From Streptomyces rubrogriseus (GTDB taxonomy: Bacteria > Actinomycetota > Actinomycetes > Streptomycetales > Streptomycetaceae): a DNA stretch of 64,000 nucleotides. The translations under genes and the position numbers were made by a program. The stretch covers positions 1,488,001-1,552,000 of the forward strand of contig NZ_CP116256.1 of assembly GCF_027947575.1 (NCBI RefSeq). Direction: 5' to 3'. Positions 20,563-30,300 of this stretch are shown here, one piece after another; within the stretch, counting starts at the first letter, position 1; each line of letters begins with the position of its first letter. The notes under the pieces were generated by a model, which worked only from the letters and a program-made list of their open reading frames with translations, was not told the DNA's origin and did no database searches.

Positions 20563-22640
20563 CCGAGGACACCGAGGCCAGGCTGGTCAGGGCACTGCGC
20601 GAATCCCTGAAGGAGAACGAGCGGCTGCGCCGCGAGGGTCGCGGCGACGATCCGGTCGTGATCGTGGGCATGGGCTGTCGTTATCCCGGCGGTGTCGCTT
20701 CGCCCGCCGAGTTGTGGGAGGTCGCGGAGGCCGGGCGTGATGTGATCTCTCCCTTCCCCACCGACCGGGGGTGGGACCTGGAGGCGCTGTACGACCCCGA
20801 TCCGGACCGTCCGGGGACGACGTACGTGCGTGAGGGCGGGTTCCTCACCGGTGTGGGGGACTTCGATGCCGGGTTCTTCGGGATAGGCCCCAGTGAGGCG
20901 CTCGCGATGGATCCCCAGCAGCGGCTGGTGCTCGAGGTGGCCTGGGAGGCCCTGGAGGACGCGGGTGTGGACCCGCACTCCCTGGCCGGCAGCAGCACCG
21001 GGGTCTTCGTGGGGCACATGGCGCAGGAGTACGGGCACGACCTGGAGGAGGCCGGAGCGGAGGGCTATCGGCTGACCGGCACCGCGGGCAGCCTGGTCTC
21101 CGGTCGGGTGGCGTATGCGCTGGGGTTGGAGGGGCCGGCGGTGAGTGTGGACACGGCGTGTTCGTCGTCGTTGGTGGCGGTGCATCTGGCGTGTCGTTCT
21201 TTGCGGTCGGGGGAGACGGATCTGGTGCTGGCGGGGGGTGCGACGGTGATGGCGACGCCGCGTGTCTTCGCCGACTTCGCGCGGCAGCGGGGGTTGTCGC
21301 CGGACGGGCGGTGCAAGTCGTTTGCGGCGGGGGCGGATGGTACGGCGTGGGGTGAGGGTGTGGGGGTGGTGGTGTTGGAGCGGTTGTCGGATGCGCGGCG
21401 GCGTGGGCATGAGGTGTTGGCGGTGGTGCGGGGGAGTGCGGTGAATCAGGACGGTGCGTCGAATGGGTTGACGGCGCCCAGTGGTGTGGCGCAGCAGCGG
21501 GTGATTCGGGCTGCGTTGGCGGACGGGGGGTTGTCGGTGGGGGATGTGGATGTGGTGGAGGCGCATGGTACGGGGACGGTGTTGGGGGATCCGATCGAGG
21601 CGCAGGCGGTGTTGGCGACGTATGGGCGGGGGCGGGGTGCGCGGCGGCCGGTGTGGTTGGGGTCGTTGAAGTCGAACATCGGGCATACGCAGGCGGCGGC
21701 GGGTGTGGCGGGGTTGATCAAGATGGTGGGGGCGATGCGGCGTGGGGTGGTGCCGGCGACGTTGCATGTGGATGCGCCCAGTGAGCATGTGGCGTGGGAG
21801 TCGGGTGGGGTGCGGTTGGTGACGCGGGCGTGTCGGTGGCCGGAGACGGGGCGGGTGCGTCGGGCGGGGGTGTCGTCGTTCGGGATCTCCGGGACCAACG
21901 CACACGTCGTCCTCGAACAGGCACCGTCGGTCCCCGACCCGGCGCGACGCGCACTGCCCGCCGTGCCGTGGATCCTGTCGGCGAAGACCCCGGAGGCCCT
22001 GTCCGCGCAGGTGTCCCGGCTGCTCGCGTTCCTGGAGAAGGCGGACGCCGACCCCGCGGACGTCGGGTACACCCTGCTGTCCCGTGCGCGGTTCGCCCAC
22101 CGGATCGTCGTGCTCGGCGCGGACCGGGACGAACTGCTGGGCGGGCTGCGCGCCCTCGCCGACGCACCCGAGCCGGGCACCGTGGTCGGACGGACCGAAC
22201 TGCGCGAGCGGGCCGACCGGTTCGTGGCCGGCGGCGAGGTGGACTGGGCCGACGTGTTCGCCGGAACCGGAGCGCGGCGCGTGCTCCTGCCCACGTACCC
22301 CTTCGCCCGTCGGCACTTCTGGGCCGCACCCGCACCCGCACCCGCCCCCTCCGGTCCCGTGGGCCCCACGGCGGGTGCCACCAGGAAGGCGGAGCTGCCC
22401 GACCTCGTCGCCGCGGTCCGTACCGCGGTGGGTGACGTGCTCGGTGAGCATGATGCCACCGGTCTCGACGACGACATCGTCGCCCTGGGGCTGGACTCGC
22501 TGGCCGCCGTGGAACTGCGCGGTCGGCTGCAGGCGCTGACCGACCTGCCGATCGGCCTGACCGACATCCTCGACAACCCGACGATCCGCTCGCTGGCCGA
22601 GGCCCTGGCCCGGCGCGGTCCCTCCCGGAGGCCCCGATGA
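20559..22640 (+). CDS. Type I PKS B: single KS-ACP module lacking an AT
   Basis: 693 residues. A coiled N-terminal docking helix ([23 protein letters not shown]) precedes a KS with Cys201 (VDTACSSSL) and both histidines ([19 protein letters not shown]). After the KS comes the usual linker start ([13 protein letters not shown], about 469). It then jumps straight to the post-AT segment [13 protein letters not shown] (about 577-588), so the AT core is absent. An ACP follows with Ser647 ([10 protein letters not shown]). There is no reductive domain, thioesterase or docking tail. It can accept the chain from PKS A but cannot load its own extender. It is either served by a trans AT or works as a non-elongating hand-over module. 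The gene overlaps the small ORF and the AfsA-like gene. Confidence 0.92.
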   Translation: MTEDTEARLVRALRESLKENERLRREGRGDDPVVIVGMGCRYPGGVASPAELWEVAEAGRDVISPFPTDRGWDLEALYDPDPDRPGTTYVREGGFLTGVGDFDAGFFGIGPSEALAMDPQQRLVLEVAWEALEDAGVDPHSLAGSSTGVFVGHMAQEYGHDLEEAGAEGYRLTGTAGSLVSGRVAYALGLEGPAVSVDTACSSSLVAVHLACRSLRSGETDLVLAGGATVMATPRVFADFARQRGLSPDGRCKSFAAGADGTAWGEGVGVVVLERLSDARRRGHEVLAVVRGSAVNQDGASNGLTAPSGVAQQRVIRAALADGGLSVGDVDVVEAHGTGTVLGDPIEAQAVLATYGRGRGARRPVWLGSLKSNIGHTQAAAGVAGLIKMVGAMRRGVVPATLHVDAPSEHVAWESGGVRLVTRACRWPETGRVRRAGVSSFGISGTNAHVVLEQAPSVPDPARRALPAVPWILSAKTPEALSAQVSRLLAFLEKADADPADVGYTLLSRARFAHRIVVLGADRDELLGGLRALADAPEPGTVVGRTELRERADRFVAGGEVDWADVFAGTGARRVLLPTYPFARRHFWAAPAPAPAPSGPVGPTAGATRKAELPDLVAAVRTAVGDVLGEHDATGLDDDIVALGLDSLAAVELRGRLQALTDLPIGLTDILDNPTIRSLAEALARRGPSRRPR
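20644..21927 (+). repeat. KS-coding repeat, copy 2 (PKS B)
   Basis: Nearly identical to 10390-11665, including the tract with TTG/GTG/CGT-type codons. The internal variable patch lies around 21010-21105 and encodes the region between VFVG and [10 protein letters not shown]. Long near-identical tracts like this are prone to mis-assembly. Confidence 0.85.
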
Positions 22641-23563
22641 CCACCGAACCCCTTCCCGCCCTCAGCTTCGACCGGCCGGTGCCGCCCGCTCAGGTGAACC
22701 GGCGGTCGGCCCGCGAGGTGTTCGTCACCGACCACACGCGCCTCGGCCCGGACGAGTTCGCCCTCGCCGTGCTCGTGCCGCACGACCATCCCCTGTGGTC
22801 CGACCAGGCGGCGGGCCGGCACGACCCGGCATTCGTCATCGAGGCGTTCAGGCAGGCGTTCGTCGTGGTCCGGCACGAGTACCTCGGCGTCGCGAAGGGC
22901 ACCCCGTCGGCCGTGCAGCGACTGACGCTGGCCGTCACGGAGCCGGACGCGTTCCGCGCCGAGGGAACCGAACCCCTGCGGGGCGTCGTCAAGGTGCGCG
23001 TCTCGCGCGGGAGCGGCACCTTCGACATGGACGGCGACTTCCTCGTCGGCGCGACCCGGGCCGCGACGCTGTCGTTCGCCGGGGTCCTCTTCCCCACCGA
23101 GTCCTACCGCGAACTGCGGGACTACCAGCGGTCCCGGCGGGCCGCGGGAGGGGCGGAGGCTCCGGCGGCCGGGCCGATCGACCCCGCCCTGGTCGGCCGC
23201 CGCGACCGGCGCAACGTGGTCATCGCGCCGGCTGTGGCACCCCACCGGTACCCCGTGGTGGTCGACCGGTCCCATCCCTCGTTCTTCGACCGCGCCTACG
23301 ACCACCTGCCCGCGTCTCTGCTCATCGAGGCCATGCGGCAGTCCGCCCTGCGGGGCGCGGCCGAGGCGGGCCTGCCCACCGACGCGACGGCCCTGGTCCG
23401 GGTCGACCTGGAATTCGGCATCTTCGCGGAGACCGACGTGCCCGCCACCTGTGCGGTGTCGGTGACAGGGCGCCCGGGGACCGTGGCCGTGTCGGTCGGC
23501 GTCGATCAGGCCGACGTCCGCGTCGCCGGAGGAACCCTGGAGCTGACCGCGTCAGACGCGTGA
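22637..23563 (+). CDS. AfsA-like (A-factor biosynthesis hotdog) protein
   Basis: 308 residues with two AfsA repeats. The first holds [29 protein letters not shown] followed by [23 protein letters not shown]. The second holds [36 protein letters not shown]. AfsA proteins join a beta-ketoacyl-ACP to dihydroxyacetone phosphate on the way to gamma-butyrolactone signals; relatives in some clusters make other small furan-type molecules. The ATG overlaps the PKS B stop, so it is co-expressed with the type I PKS, which is unusual for a signalling gene. It may make an autoregulator or act on a polyketide intermediate. Confidence 0.85.
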   Translation: MTTEPLPALSFDRPVPPAQVNRRSAREVFVTDHTRLGPDEFALAVLVPHDHPLWSDQAAGRHDPAFVIEAFRQAFVVVRHEYLGVAKGTPSAVQRLTLAVTEPDAFRAEGTEPLRGVVKVRVSRGSGTFDMDGDFLVGATRAATLSFAGVLFPTESYRELRDYQRSRRAAGGAEAPAAGPIDPALVGRRDRRNVVIAPAVAPHRYPVVVDRSHPSFFDRAYDHLPASLLIEAMRQSALRGAAEAGLPTDATALVRVDLEFGIFAETDVPATCAVSVTGRPGTVAVSVGVDQADVRVAGGTLELTASDA

Positions 23564-23584
23564 CCCGGCGGCTCGGTCGGGCGG

Positions 23585-23610
23585 CCCGCACCGGTCATGG
23601 CCGGTGCGGG
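23585..23610. terminator. Bidirectional hairpin between convergent AfsA-like and TetR genes
   Basis: CCCGCACCGG and CCGGTGCGGG form a 10-bp stem with a 6-nt loop where the two long convergent transcription units meet. It overlaps the TetR stop codon and lacks a T-tract. Confidence 0.7.
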
Positions 23611-24239
23611 CGCAGCACCGCGTCGAGTTCGCCCGCGGTGAGCGGGGACGCGGGCAGCGGCGTCGCCGCGGGACGGGCGCGCAGGCCGTCGAGCAGCAGT
23701 CGCAGCGGACGCCGCCAGGCGCCGGGAGCGGTGCCGGCGAGCCCGGGAAGGGCACGGCCCAGCACGGCCAGCGCGAACAGCAGGTCTTCGGCGGAGACGT
23801 CGGGGCGGATCGTGCCCTGCCCGCGGCCACGGTGGAGCAGGGCGCGGACGGTCCGGCGGTGCCGGTCGCGCACCGCCGCCAGGGACGGCGCGTCTTCGGG
23901 ACAGGCACCGCCGCGACACCCGGATCCGCACTCGGACGGCAGCACCGGGAACGTAGTGTCCAGGTAGGCCGTCAGAGCGGTCCACGCGTCCTGGACGGCC
24001 ATGGCACGCTCGCCCGCCGCGACGAACTCGGCGAGCGTGCCGGAGAAGACCTCCTCCACGAGCGCCCGCCGGCTGGGGAAGTGGCGGTAGAGCGTGCCGC
24101 TGCTCACCCCCGCGCGCCGGGCGACCCCGTCCAGCGGGGCGTGCAGACCCTCCGCGGTGAACGCCTCCCGGGCCGCCCGCACCAGCAGACCGCGGTTGCG
24201 CGTCGCGTCGCTTCGCCGCGGGGGCGGTCCGTGGTTCAC
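23595..24239 (-). CDS. TetR-family transcriptional regulator
   Basis: 214 residues from a GTG that overlaps the carboxylase stop (GTGA). The helix-turn-helix is LDGVARRAGVSSGTLYRHFPSRRALVEEVF (about 38-67), the TetR hallmark. The ligand domain contains a Cys cluster, ECGSGCRGGACPED, that could respond to oxidation or thiols. As the last gene of the long minus-strand run it is expressed with its likely targets. Its closeness to an AfsA-like gene raises the idea of a butyrolactone receptor, but I see no specific receptor features, so the ligand is open. Confidence 0.87.
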   Translation of the reverse strand: MNHGPPPRRSDATRNRGLLVRAAREAFTAEGLHAPLDGVARRAGVSSGTLYRHFPSRRALVEEVFSGTLAEFVAAGERAMAVQDAWTALTAYLDTTFPVLPSECGSGCRGGACPEDAPSLAAVRDRHRRTVRALLHRGRGQGTIRPDVSAEDLLFALAVLGRALPGLAGTAPGAWRRPLRLLLDGLRARPAATPLPASPLTAGELDAVLRPHRP

Positions 24240-25804
24240 AGCGGCGGGTTGCCGTGCTTGCGCACCGGCAGGTCGGCGTGCTTGGCACGCAGCATGGCCA
24301 GTGACGCGATCAGGACCGCGCGGGTCTCCGCGGGTTCTATGACGTCGTCCACCAGGCCGCGTTCGGCACCGTAGTAGGGGTGCATCAGCTCCTGTTTGTA
24401 CTCCTTGACGAGCCGGGCACGGGTCTCGTCGGGGCTGTCGGACTGGGTGATCTCCCGGCGGAAGATGACGTTGGCGGCGCCCTCGGCGCCCATGACCGCG
24501 ATCTCGTTGCCGGGCCAGGCGTAGGCGAGGTCGGCGCCCACCGAGCGGGAGTCCATGACGATGTACGCGCCGCCGTACGCCTTGCGCAGCACCACCGAGA
24601 CCCGGGGCACGGTCGCGTTGCAGTACGCGTACAGGAGCTTGGCCCCGTGCCGGATGATGCCGTGGTGCTCCTGGTCCACGCCGGGCAGGAAGCCGGGCAC
24701 GTCGACGAGCGTCACGATCGGAATACTGAACGCATCGCACATCTGCACGAAGCGTGCGGCCTTCTCGGCGGCATGGATGTCGAGGGCCCCGGCCATGGAC
24801 AGCGGTTGGTTGGCGACGATCCCCGTGACGTGCCCGTCCAGCCGGACCAGCGCGCACACGACGTTGGTCGCCCAGGTCGCGTGCACCTCCAGGAACTCCG
24901 CCTCGTCGGCGATCTCCGCCACCACGTCACGGACGTCGTACGCCCGGCCGGGGTCCTCGGGCACCAGGTCCCGCAGCGCCTCGGTGCGCCGGTCCGCCGG
25001 GTCGCCGGACGGGTAGTGCTCGGGCACCGAACGGTTGTTGGCGGGCAGCAGGGAGAGCAGGAAACGCACGTCCTCCAGGCAGCTCTCCTCGTCGTCGTGC
25101 ACGAAGTGCGCCACACCGGAGGTCGCGCCGTGCACGTCGGCGCCCCCGAGGTCGTCGTGGGAGACCCGCTCGCCGGTGACGGCCTGGACGACGTCCGGGC
25201 CGGTGACGAACATCTGGGAGGTGGAGCGGACCATGAACACGAAGTCGGACAGCGCGGGCGAGTAGGCCGCTCCGCCGGCCGACGGACCCAGCATCACCGA
25301 GATCTGGGGGATCACCCCCGAGTTGCGGACGTTACGCCGGAAGATGCCGCCGTAGCCCGCGAGTGCCGTCACCCCTTCCTGGATGCGGGCGCCCGCGCCG
25401 TCGTTGAGGGAGACCAGGGGCGCGCCGGTGGCCGCGGCCAGGTCCATCAGCTTGTGGATCTTCTCCGCGTGGGCCTCGCCCAGGGCTCCGCCGAAGATGC
25501 GGAAGTCGTGCGCGTAGACGAACACCTTGCGCCCGTGGACGGCGCCCCAGCCGGTGATCACGCCGTCGGTGTAGGGCCGCCTGGCCTCCAGGCCGAACCC
25601 GGTGGCACGGTGCCGGCGCAGCGGCTCGATCTCGTGGAACGTCCCTTCGTCCATGAGCAGGTCGATACGCTCCCGGGCGGTGAGCTTGCCCTTCGCGTGC
25701 TGCTTGCGGGTACCGTCCGGATCGGGTCCCCGGCGGGCCTCCTCCTTGCGGCGCCGCAGCTCGGCGGTCCCGGACCCCTCGGCCCGCTCGTCGGTGACGT
25801 GCAT
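24236..25804 (-). CDS. Acyl-CoA carboxylase beta (carboxyltransferase) subunit
   Basis: 522 residues. NDGAGARIQEGVTALAGYGGIFRRN, FFEARRPYTDGVI-like N-terminal blocks and PGFLPGVDQEHHGIIRHGAKLLYAY are carboxyltransferase signatures. In actinomycete PccB/AccB proteins one residue after GGAY controls substrate choice: Asp in propionyl-CoA-specific PccB, Ile in AccB-type enzymes that also take acetyl- and butyryl-CoA. Here it reads GGAYIVM (Ile415), pointing to the broader type. It makes malonyl-type extenders and needs a biotinylated alpha subunit, which is not in the window. ATG 25804 is chosen for AAGGGGAG 7 nt upstream; a longer frame starts at 25843. Confidence 0.9.
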   Translation of the reverse strand: MHVTDERAEGSGTAELRRRKEEARRGPDPDGTRKQHAKGKLTARERIDLLMDEGTFHEIEPLRRHRATGFGLEARRPYTDGVITGWGAVHGRKVFVYAHDFRIFGGALGEAHAEKIHKLMDLAAATGAPLVSLNDGAGARIQEGVTALAGYGGIFRRNVRNSGVIPQISVMLGPSAGGAAYSPALSDFVFMVRSTSQMFVTGPDVVQAVTGERVSHDDLGGADVHGATSGVAHFVHDDEESCLEDVRFLLSLLPANNRSVPEHYPSGDPADRRTEALRDLVPEDPGRAYDVRDVVAEIADEAEFLEVHATWATNVVCALVRLDGHVTGIVANQPLSMAGALDIHAAEKAARFVQMCDAFSIPIVTLVDVPGFLPGVDQEHHGIIRHGAKLLYAYCNATVPRVSVVLRKAYGGAYIVMDSRSVGADLAYAWPGNEIAVMGAEGAANVIFRREITQSDSPDETRARLVKEYKQELMHPYYGAERGLVDDVIEPAETRAVLIASLAMLRAKHADLPVRKHGNPPL

Positions 25805-25847
25805 GCTGGTCTCCCCTTCGGTGGCGGCGGCTGCCCGGTGCATGGAG

Positions 25848-27362
25848 TCAGGCGGGGCGGGTCACGAGGTCCGTCAGCAGGGTTCCCGCCCGCCGCGCCC
25901 CCTCGGGCGTGGTGCCGGACGCGGCGACGAAACCGTCGGGCCGCAGCAGCAGGAACGCCGCGCCGGGACGGGACAGGTGCTCGTGGCGGACCTGTCGGGG
26001 AAACGCGGCGGCCACTGATCGTGCCGCCACGGCCAACGCGCCGCCCACCGGCCCGGTGGTGACCATCCGGAAGGCGAGCGGGTCGGCGCCCGCGCCGGCC
26101 GGCGGCACCCAGGAGGGAGTGCGCGAGCCCGGCAGCGGCGGCTGCCGCAGCCCGCGCGCCCGCAGCCCGCGCCCGGTCCGCTCCGGCTCGGACGTCAACC
26201 CGCCTCCCTCGTACCGCACGCGCCAGCCCGCGAGCAGCGGCACCAGCCGCCGACGGAGCACCCCGGTCGTCTCCAGCAGCCGCCAGGCGGCGTTGCGGAC
26301 CCGCGCCGCGGCCGGGCCCAGCGTGAACATGCGGGTGAACCGACCGGTGTTGACCAGGATCTGTTCCGCGGCCTGCCGCCGCTCGCTGTCGTAGGAGTCG
26401 AGGATGGCCGCGTCGAAGGTCCCGGAGATCACCCCGGCCAGCTTCCAGGCCAGGTTGTGCACGTCCTGGAGCCCCAGGTTCAGTCCCTGCCCGCCGATCG
26501 GCGAGTGGGTGTGGGCCGCGTCGCCGACCAGGAAGCACCGCCCCTTGCGCAGCTCTGTCGCGATCCGCTCCTGGCTGCCGAAGGTGTCCAGGGTGTCGAG
26601 TTCGCGCACCCGCAGTCCTCCGGGCCCACGCTCGTCCAGCAGCCGCTGCACGGTCTCCGCGACGAGCGGGGTGTCCGGGCCGACGGGCGTGCCGAGCCGG
26701 GTGACGCCGTCGCGCAGCGGCGCGAACACCATCGGCCCGGTGGAGCGCAGGAAGTAGTGGACGGCGCCCCGCTCGGCCTCGCCGTCGACGCGGCCCTCGG
26801 CGGCCAGGTACGTCGTCGGCAGGGTGGTGCCGGGAAACTCGACGCCGAGCCGCTCCCGGACGGTGCTGCCCAGGCCGTCGGCGCCGATCAGCCAGTCCGC
26901 CTCGACGAGTTCACCGCCGTCGGGGCCCTGGGTCTTGACGGTGACGCCCCGGTCGTCGGCGACGACGTCGGTGACACGGGCGGACCGCTCCACCCTGCCG
27001 CCCAGTTCCGTCAGCCGCTCCTCCAGCAGCCGGCTGGTCTGCTCCTGCGGCAGCAGCAGTGCCTCGTTCTCCGCACCGATCTCGCTGCGCAGTCGCCGGC
27101 CGCCGTCGAGGTGGTAGACGAGCGAGCGCAGCGGCAGCCCGCGGCGCACGGCCTCCTCGTACAGTCCGAGGTGGCGCAGCACGGCCAGCCCGAGCGGCCA
27201 CAGCAGGATCGCCCGGGAGCCCTTGGCCGCCTCGGGCTGCGACTCCAGCAGGCGCACCGACACGCCCAGTTGCAGCAGTTCGCAGGCGGCGGCCAGGCCG
27301 CAGGTGCCGCCGCCGACGATCACGACGGAGCAACGCTCGGTGGTACCGGATTCGGCTGTCAT
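25848..27362 (-). CDS. FAD-dependent aromatic hydroxylase (PHBH-type)
   Basis: 504 residues. [18 protein letters not shown] is the FAD dinucleotide fold. [17 protein letters not shown] holds the DG motif, and [30 protein letters not shown] the second FAD motif. The C-terminal thioredoxin-like region matches polyketide hydroxylases of the PgaE/RdmE type. It would hydroxylate an aromatic or enol substrate using NAD(P)H and O2. The ATG overlaps the PKS C stop (ATGA), so it is co-translated with the line E-D-C. It could tailor the diketo or pyrone product or the aromatic core. Confidence 0.88.
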   Translation of the reverse strand: MTAESGTTERCSVVIVGGGTCGLAAACELLQLGVSVRLLESQPEAAKGSRAILLWPLGLAVLRHLGLYEEAVRRGLPLRSLVYHLDGGRRLRSEIGAENEALLLPQEQTSRLLEERLTELGGRVERSARVTDVVADDRGVTVKTQGPDGGELVEADWLIGADGLGSTVRERLGVEFPGTTLPTTYLAAEGRVDGEAERGAVHYFLRSTGPMVFAPLRDGVTRLGTPVGPDTPLVAETVQRLLDERGPGGLRVRELDTLDTFGSQERIATELRKGRCFLVGDAAHTHSPIGGQGLNLGLQDVHNLAWKLAGVISGTFDAAILDSYDSERRQAAEQILVNTGRFTRMFTLGPAAARVRNAAWRLLETTGVLRRRLVPLLAGWRVRYEGGGLTSEPERTGRGLRARGLRQPPLPGSRTPSWVPPAGAGADPLAFRMVTTGPVGGALAVAARSVAAAFPRQVRHEHLSRPGAAFLLLRPDGFVAASGTTPEGARRAGTLLTDLVTRPA

Positions 27363-30300
27363 CGTTCTCCTTCGCTCAGGACGTGGCCGAGCCAGGTCGC
27401 CACGGCGGACGCGGTGGGCTCGGCGTGGTCCTCCATCACAGAGAAGTGGTCACCGGGCAGGTCGACCCGCTCGTGCGGCCGGGGCCAGGAGGCCTGCCAC
27501 CGGTGCTCCGGGGTCCAGCCGGGCACGGGCGACCCCGCGACACCCAGCAGCGTGGGGGCTTTGACCGCCCCCGGCGTGTAGTCGGCCAGCAGCCTCAGGT
27601 AGCGGCCCATCGCGGTCAGCCGGACGTCGTCGAGCCGTGTCGCCGCCCCGCCCAGCCGGGCGGTCATGCCCGCCATCAGCTCGGCGCCCAGGCGGTCCAG
27701 GAGCCCGTCGCCGAGCACCTGGCTGTCGATCAGGACCAGCGCCGCGGGGTGCACCCCCCAGTCCTCCAGCCGCTCGGCCACCGCCTGGGCGAGCAGTCCT
27801 CCCGAGGAGTAGCCCAGCAGGACGGCCGGCGCCCCCGCGGACCGGTCCCGTACGGCCGTGGCCGCGGCCTCGACCAGGGCCCCGAGGTCGGCCGGCAGCC
27901 GCATGCCGTCGTCCTGGTAGCCGGGGAGCGCGAAGGCCGTCACCGAGTGCTCCCCGGGCAGCGCCGCGGCCAGGCGGGCGTACTGCACCGGGCCCGAGGA
28001 GGCCAGCACGGTCGGGAAGCAGAAGATGCCCGGTCCTTCGCCCGTACCCCGCACCAGCTCCACCGGTTCGGGCAGCACGTCCGGTTCGGGCGTGCGGAAG
28101 GAGGAACGGAAGTCCGCGGTGTCGGCGAGCAGTTCGACGAACTGCGGGACCCGGCCCCGGTCGACCGCCGCGCGCAGCATCGAGCCGTACAGCGTCGGCG
28201 GGGAGGAGGGAGTCTCGGCCCCGCCGCCCGGGCCCGTCACTTCGTCGGCGAGCAGCGCCGCGAGGCCCTCCGGCGTCCGGCCGCGCAGTACGACGTCCGG
28301 GGCGAGCCGCAGCCCCGTGGCGGCACCGAGCCGGTTGCGCAGTTCCAGGGTGGTCAGCGAATCCATGCCCAGCTCCAGGAAGGCACGCTCGGCTGCCACG
28401 GCGTCGCCGGAGGGGTGACCGAGCACCGCGGCGCACTCGGCCCGCACGGCCGCGAGCAGGAGATCGCGCCGCTGCTCCGGGGCGAGCCCCGCCAGATCGG
28501 GCAGCCGGGTGGCGGCCGATGCCGCGACGCCGGCGCCGGGAGCCCGTTCGGGACCCGTCACGAGGGCCCGGGCCTGCGGCAGCGCGTCGAAGAGCGCGTT
28601 CGGCCGGGCGGCGGTCAGCCGCGGCAGGTAGCGCTCCCAGTCCACGTCGACCATGACGAGAGCGCCCTCGGGGAGCGACACGCACTCCAGCAGCGCGTCG
28701 AGCGCGAGATCCGGGTCGAGCGCGGGCAGTCCCCGCTGGGCCAGCCGTTCCCGGCGGGACCGCTCGAACTCGCGCTCGGCGTCGGTGCTGCCCTCGTTGG
28801 CCCAGCCGCCCCAGCCGACCGAGGTCGCGGGCAGGCCCAGCGAACGGCGGTGCGCCGCGAGCGCGTCCAGGTGGGCGTTGGCCGCGGCGAAGGCGCCCAG
28901 TCCGACGCCGCCGCCGAGGGTGGCACTGAACGACGAGAACAGGACGAACGCGGAGAGCCCGCGGTCCAGGGTCGCCTCGTGCAGCACCTGCGCCGTACCG
29001 GCCTTCGCCTCCAGCACCTGCTGGAACCGTTCGGCCGGGAACGTGGCGAGCGGTCCCTCCTCCAGCAGCTCCGCCACGTGGAAGACCGAGTCCAGGGGTG
29101 CCGCCGGCGGTGTCCCGTCCAGCAGCCGGGCCACGGCCGCCCGGTCGCCGAGGTCGCACGGCTCGACCTCGGCCTCGGCACCCAGCGAGGCCACCTCCGC
29201 CGCCAGGACCGTGGCCGCCGCCGGATCGGCCTGCGGCGGGACCACCAGCAGCAGCCGCCGCGCACCCTCCCGGACCAGCCGCCGGGCCAACGGGGCCGCC
29301 GTGGGGTGGTCGGCGCCGGTGATCAGCACCGTGCCGCTCGGCTGCCAGGGCGTGACGGCCGTGTCCCGGACCGGTGCGTGCGTCAGCCGGCAGGCGAGCA
29401 GGCCCGCCCGGCGCACGGCGAGCTGGTCCTCACCGGTCAGGGTGAGGGCGCGGGGCAGCCAGGTCCGCAGCAGGCCCCGATCGGGTGCCGCGTCGCCGGG
29501 CAGGTCGATCAGTCCGCCCCAGGTGCCGGGGTGCTCCAGCGCCGCGACCCGGCCCGTCCCCCAGATCCGGGCTGCGGCCGGGGCGGTGAGCGGGTCGGAG
29601 TCCGAGGTGGTGACGGCGCCGCTGGTGAGCAGCCACAGGGGTGCGGTGAGCCCCGCGTCGTCGTGGGCCTGGATCAGCGCCAGCGCCCCCGGCGCGTCCG
29701 GCTCCGGGCCGAGCGACAGCGAGAGCACACCCACCGGTTCCAGTCCGGCGGCCGCCTCGCGCAGCCGTTCGGCGAGCACCCGCCGGTCCGGGTCCGCCGG
29801 CACCCGGACCACCCGGGAGGCCCATTGGCCCAGCACCTCCAGGACGGCCGCCTCCGTCGCGTCCTCCGTCGCTCGCCGGTCGGCGGCGACGACCAGCCAG
29901 TCCCCGGACGCCGCGGCGGCCGGCGGCACGCTGACGGAGTGCCAGGCGGCCGCGTACCGCCACGAGTCGATCCGGGCGCGGCGCCGCGCACGCTCCCGCC
30001 AGGAGGCCAGCGCGGGCAGCACCTCCCGCAGCGCCGCGTCCGGCGCGGGCAGCACACTCGCCAGCTCCGTCACGTCGCCGCTGTCCACCGCCCGCCACAG
30101 GGGTGCGTCGGCCGCACCCTCCGGAACCGCCGGCCGCTCCTGCTGGGCTGCCGCGGTGATCCAGTAGGGGTGGTGTTGGAAGGGGTAGGTGGGGAGGGGG
30201 TGGTGGGGGTGGGGGGAGGGTGGGGGTGAAGGTGATGGGGTGGCCGTGGGTCCAGGCGTGGGTGAGGTTGGTGAGGAGTTGGTGGGGTCCGTTGGTGTTG

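Noticed and set aside
27059..30229. 1056-residue plus-strand frame opposite PKS C
   Set aside because: Composition follows the G/T-rich antisense of the PKS gene; no domain is visible.
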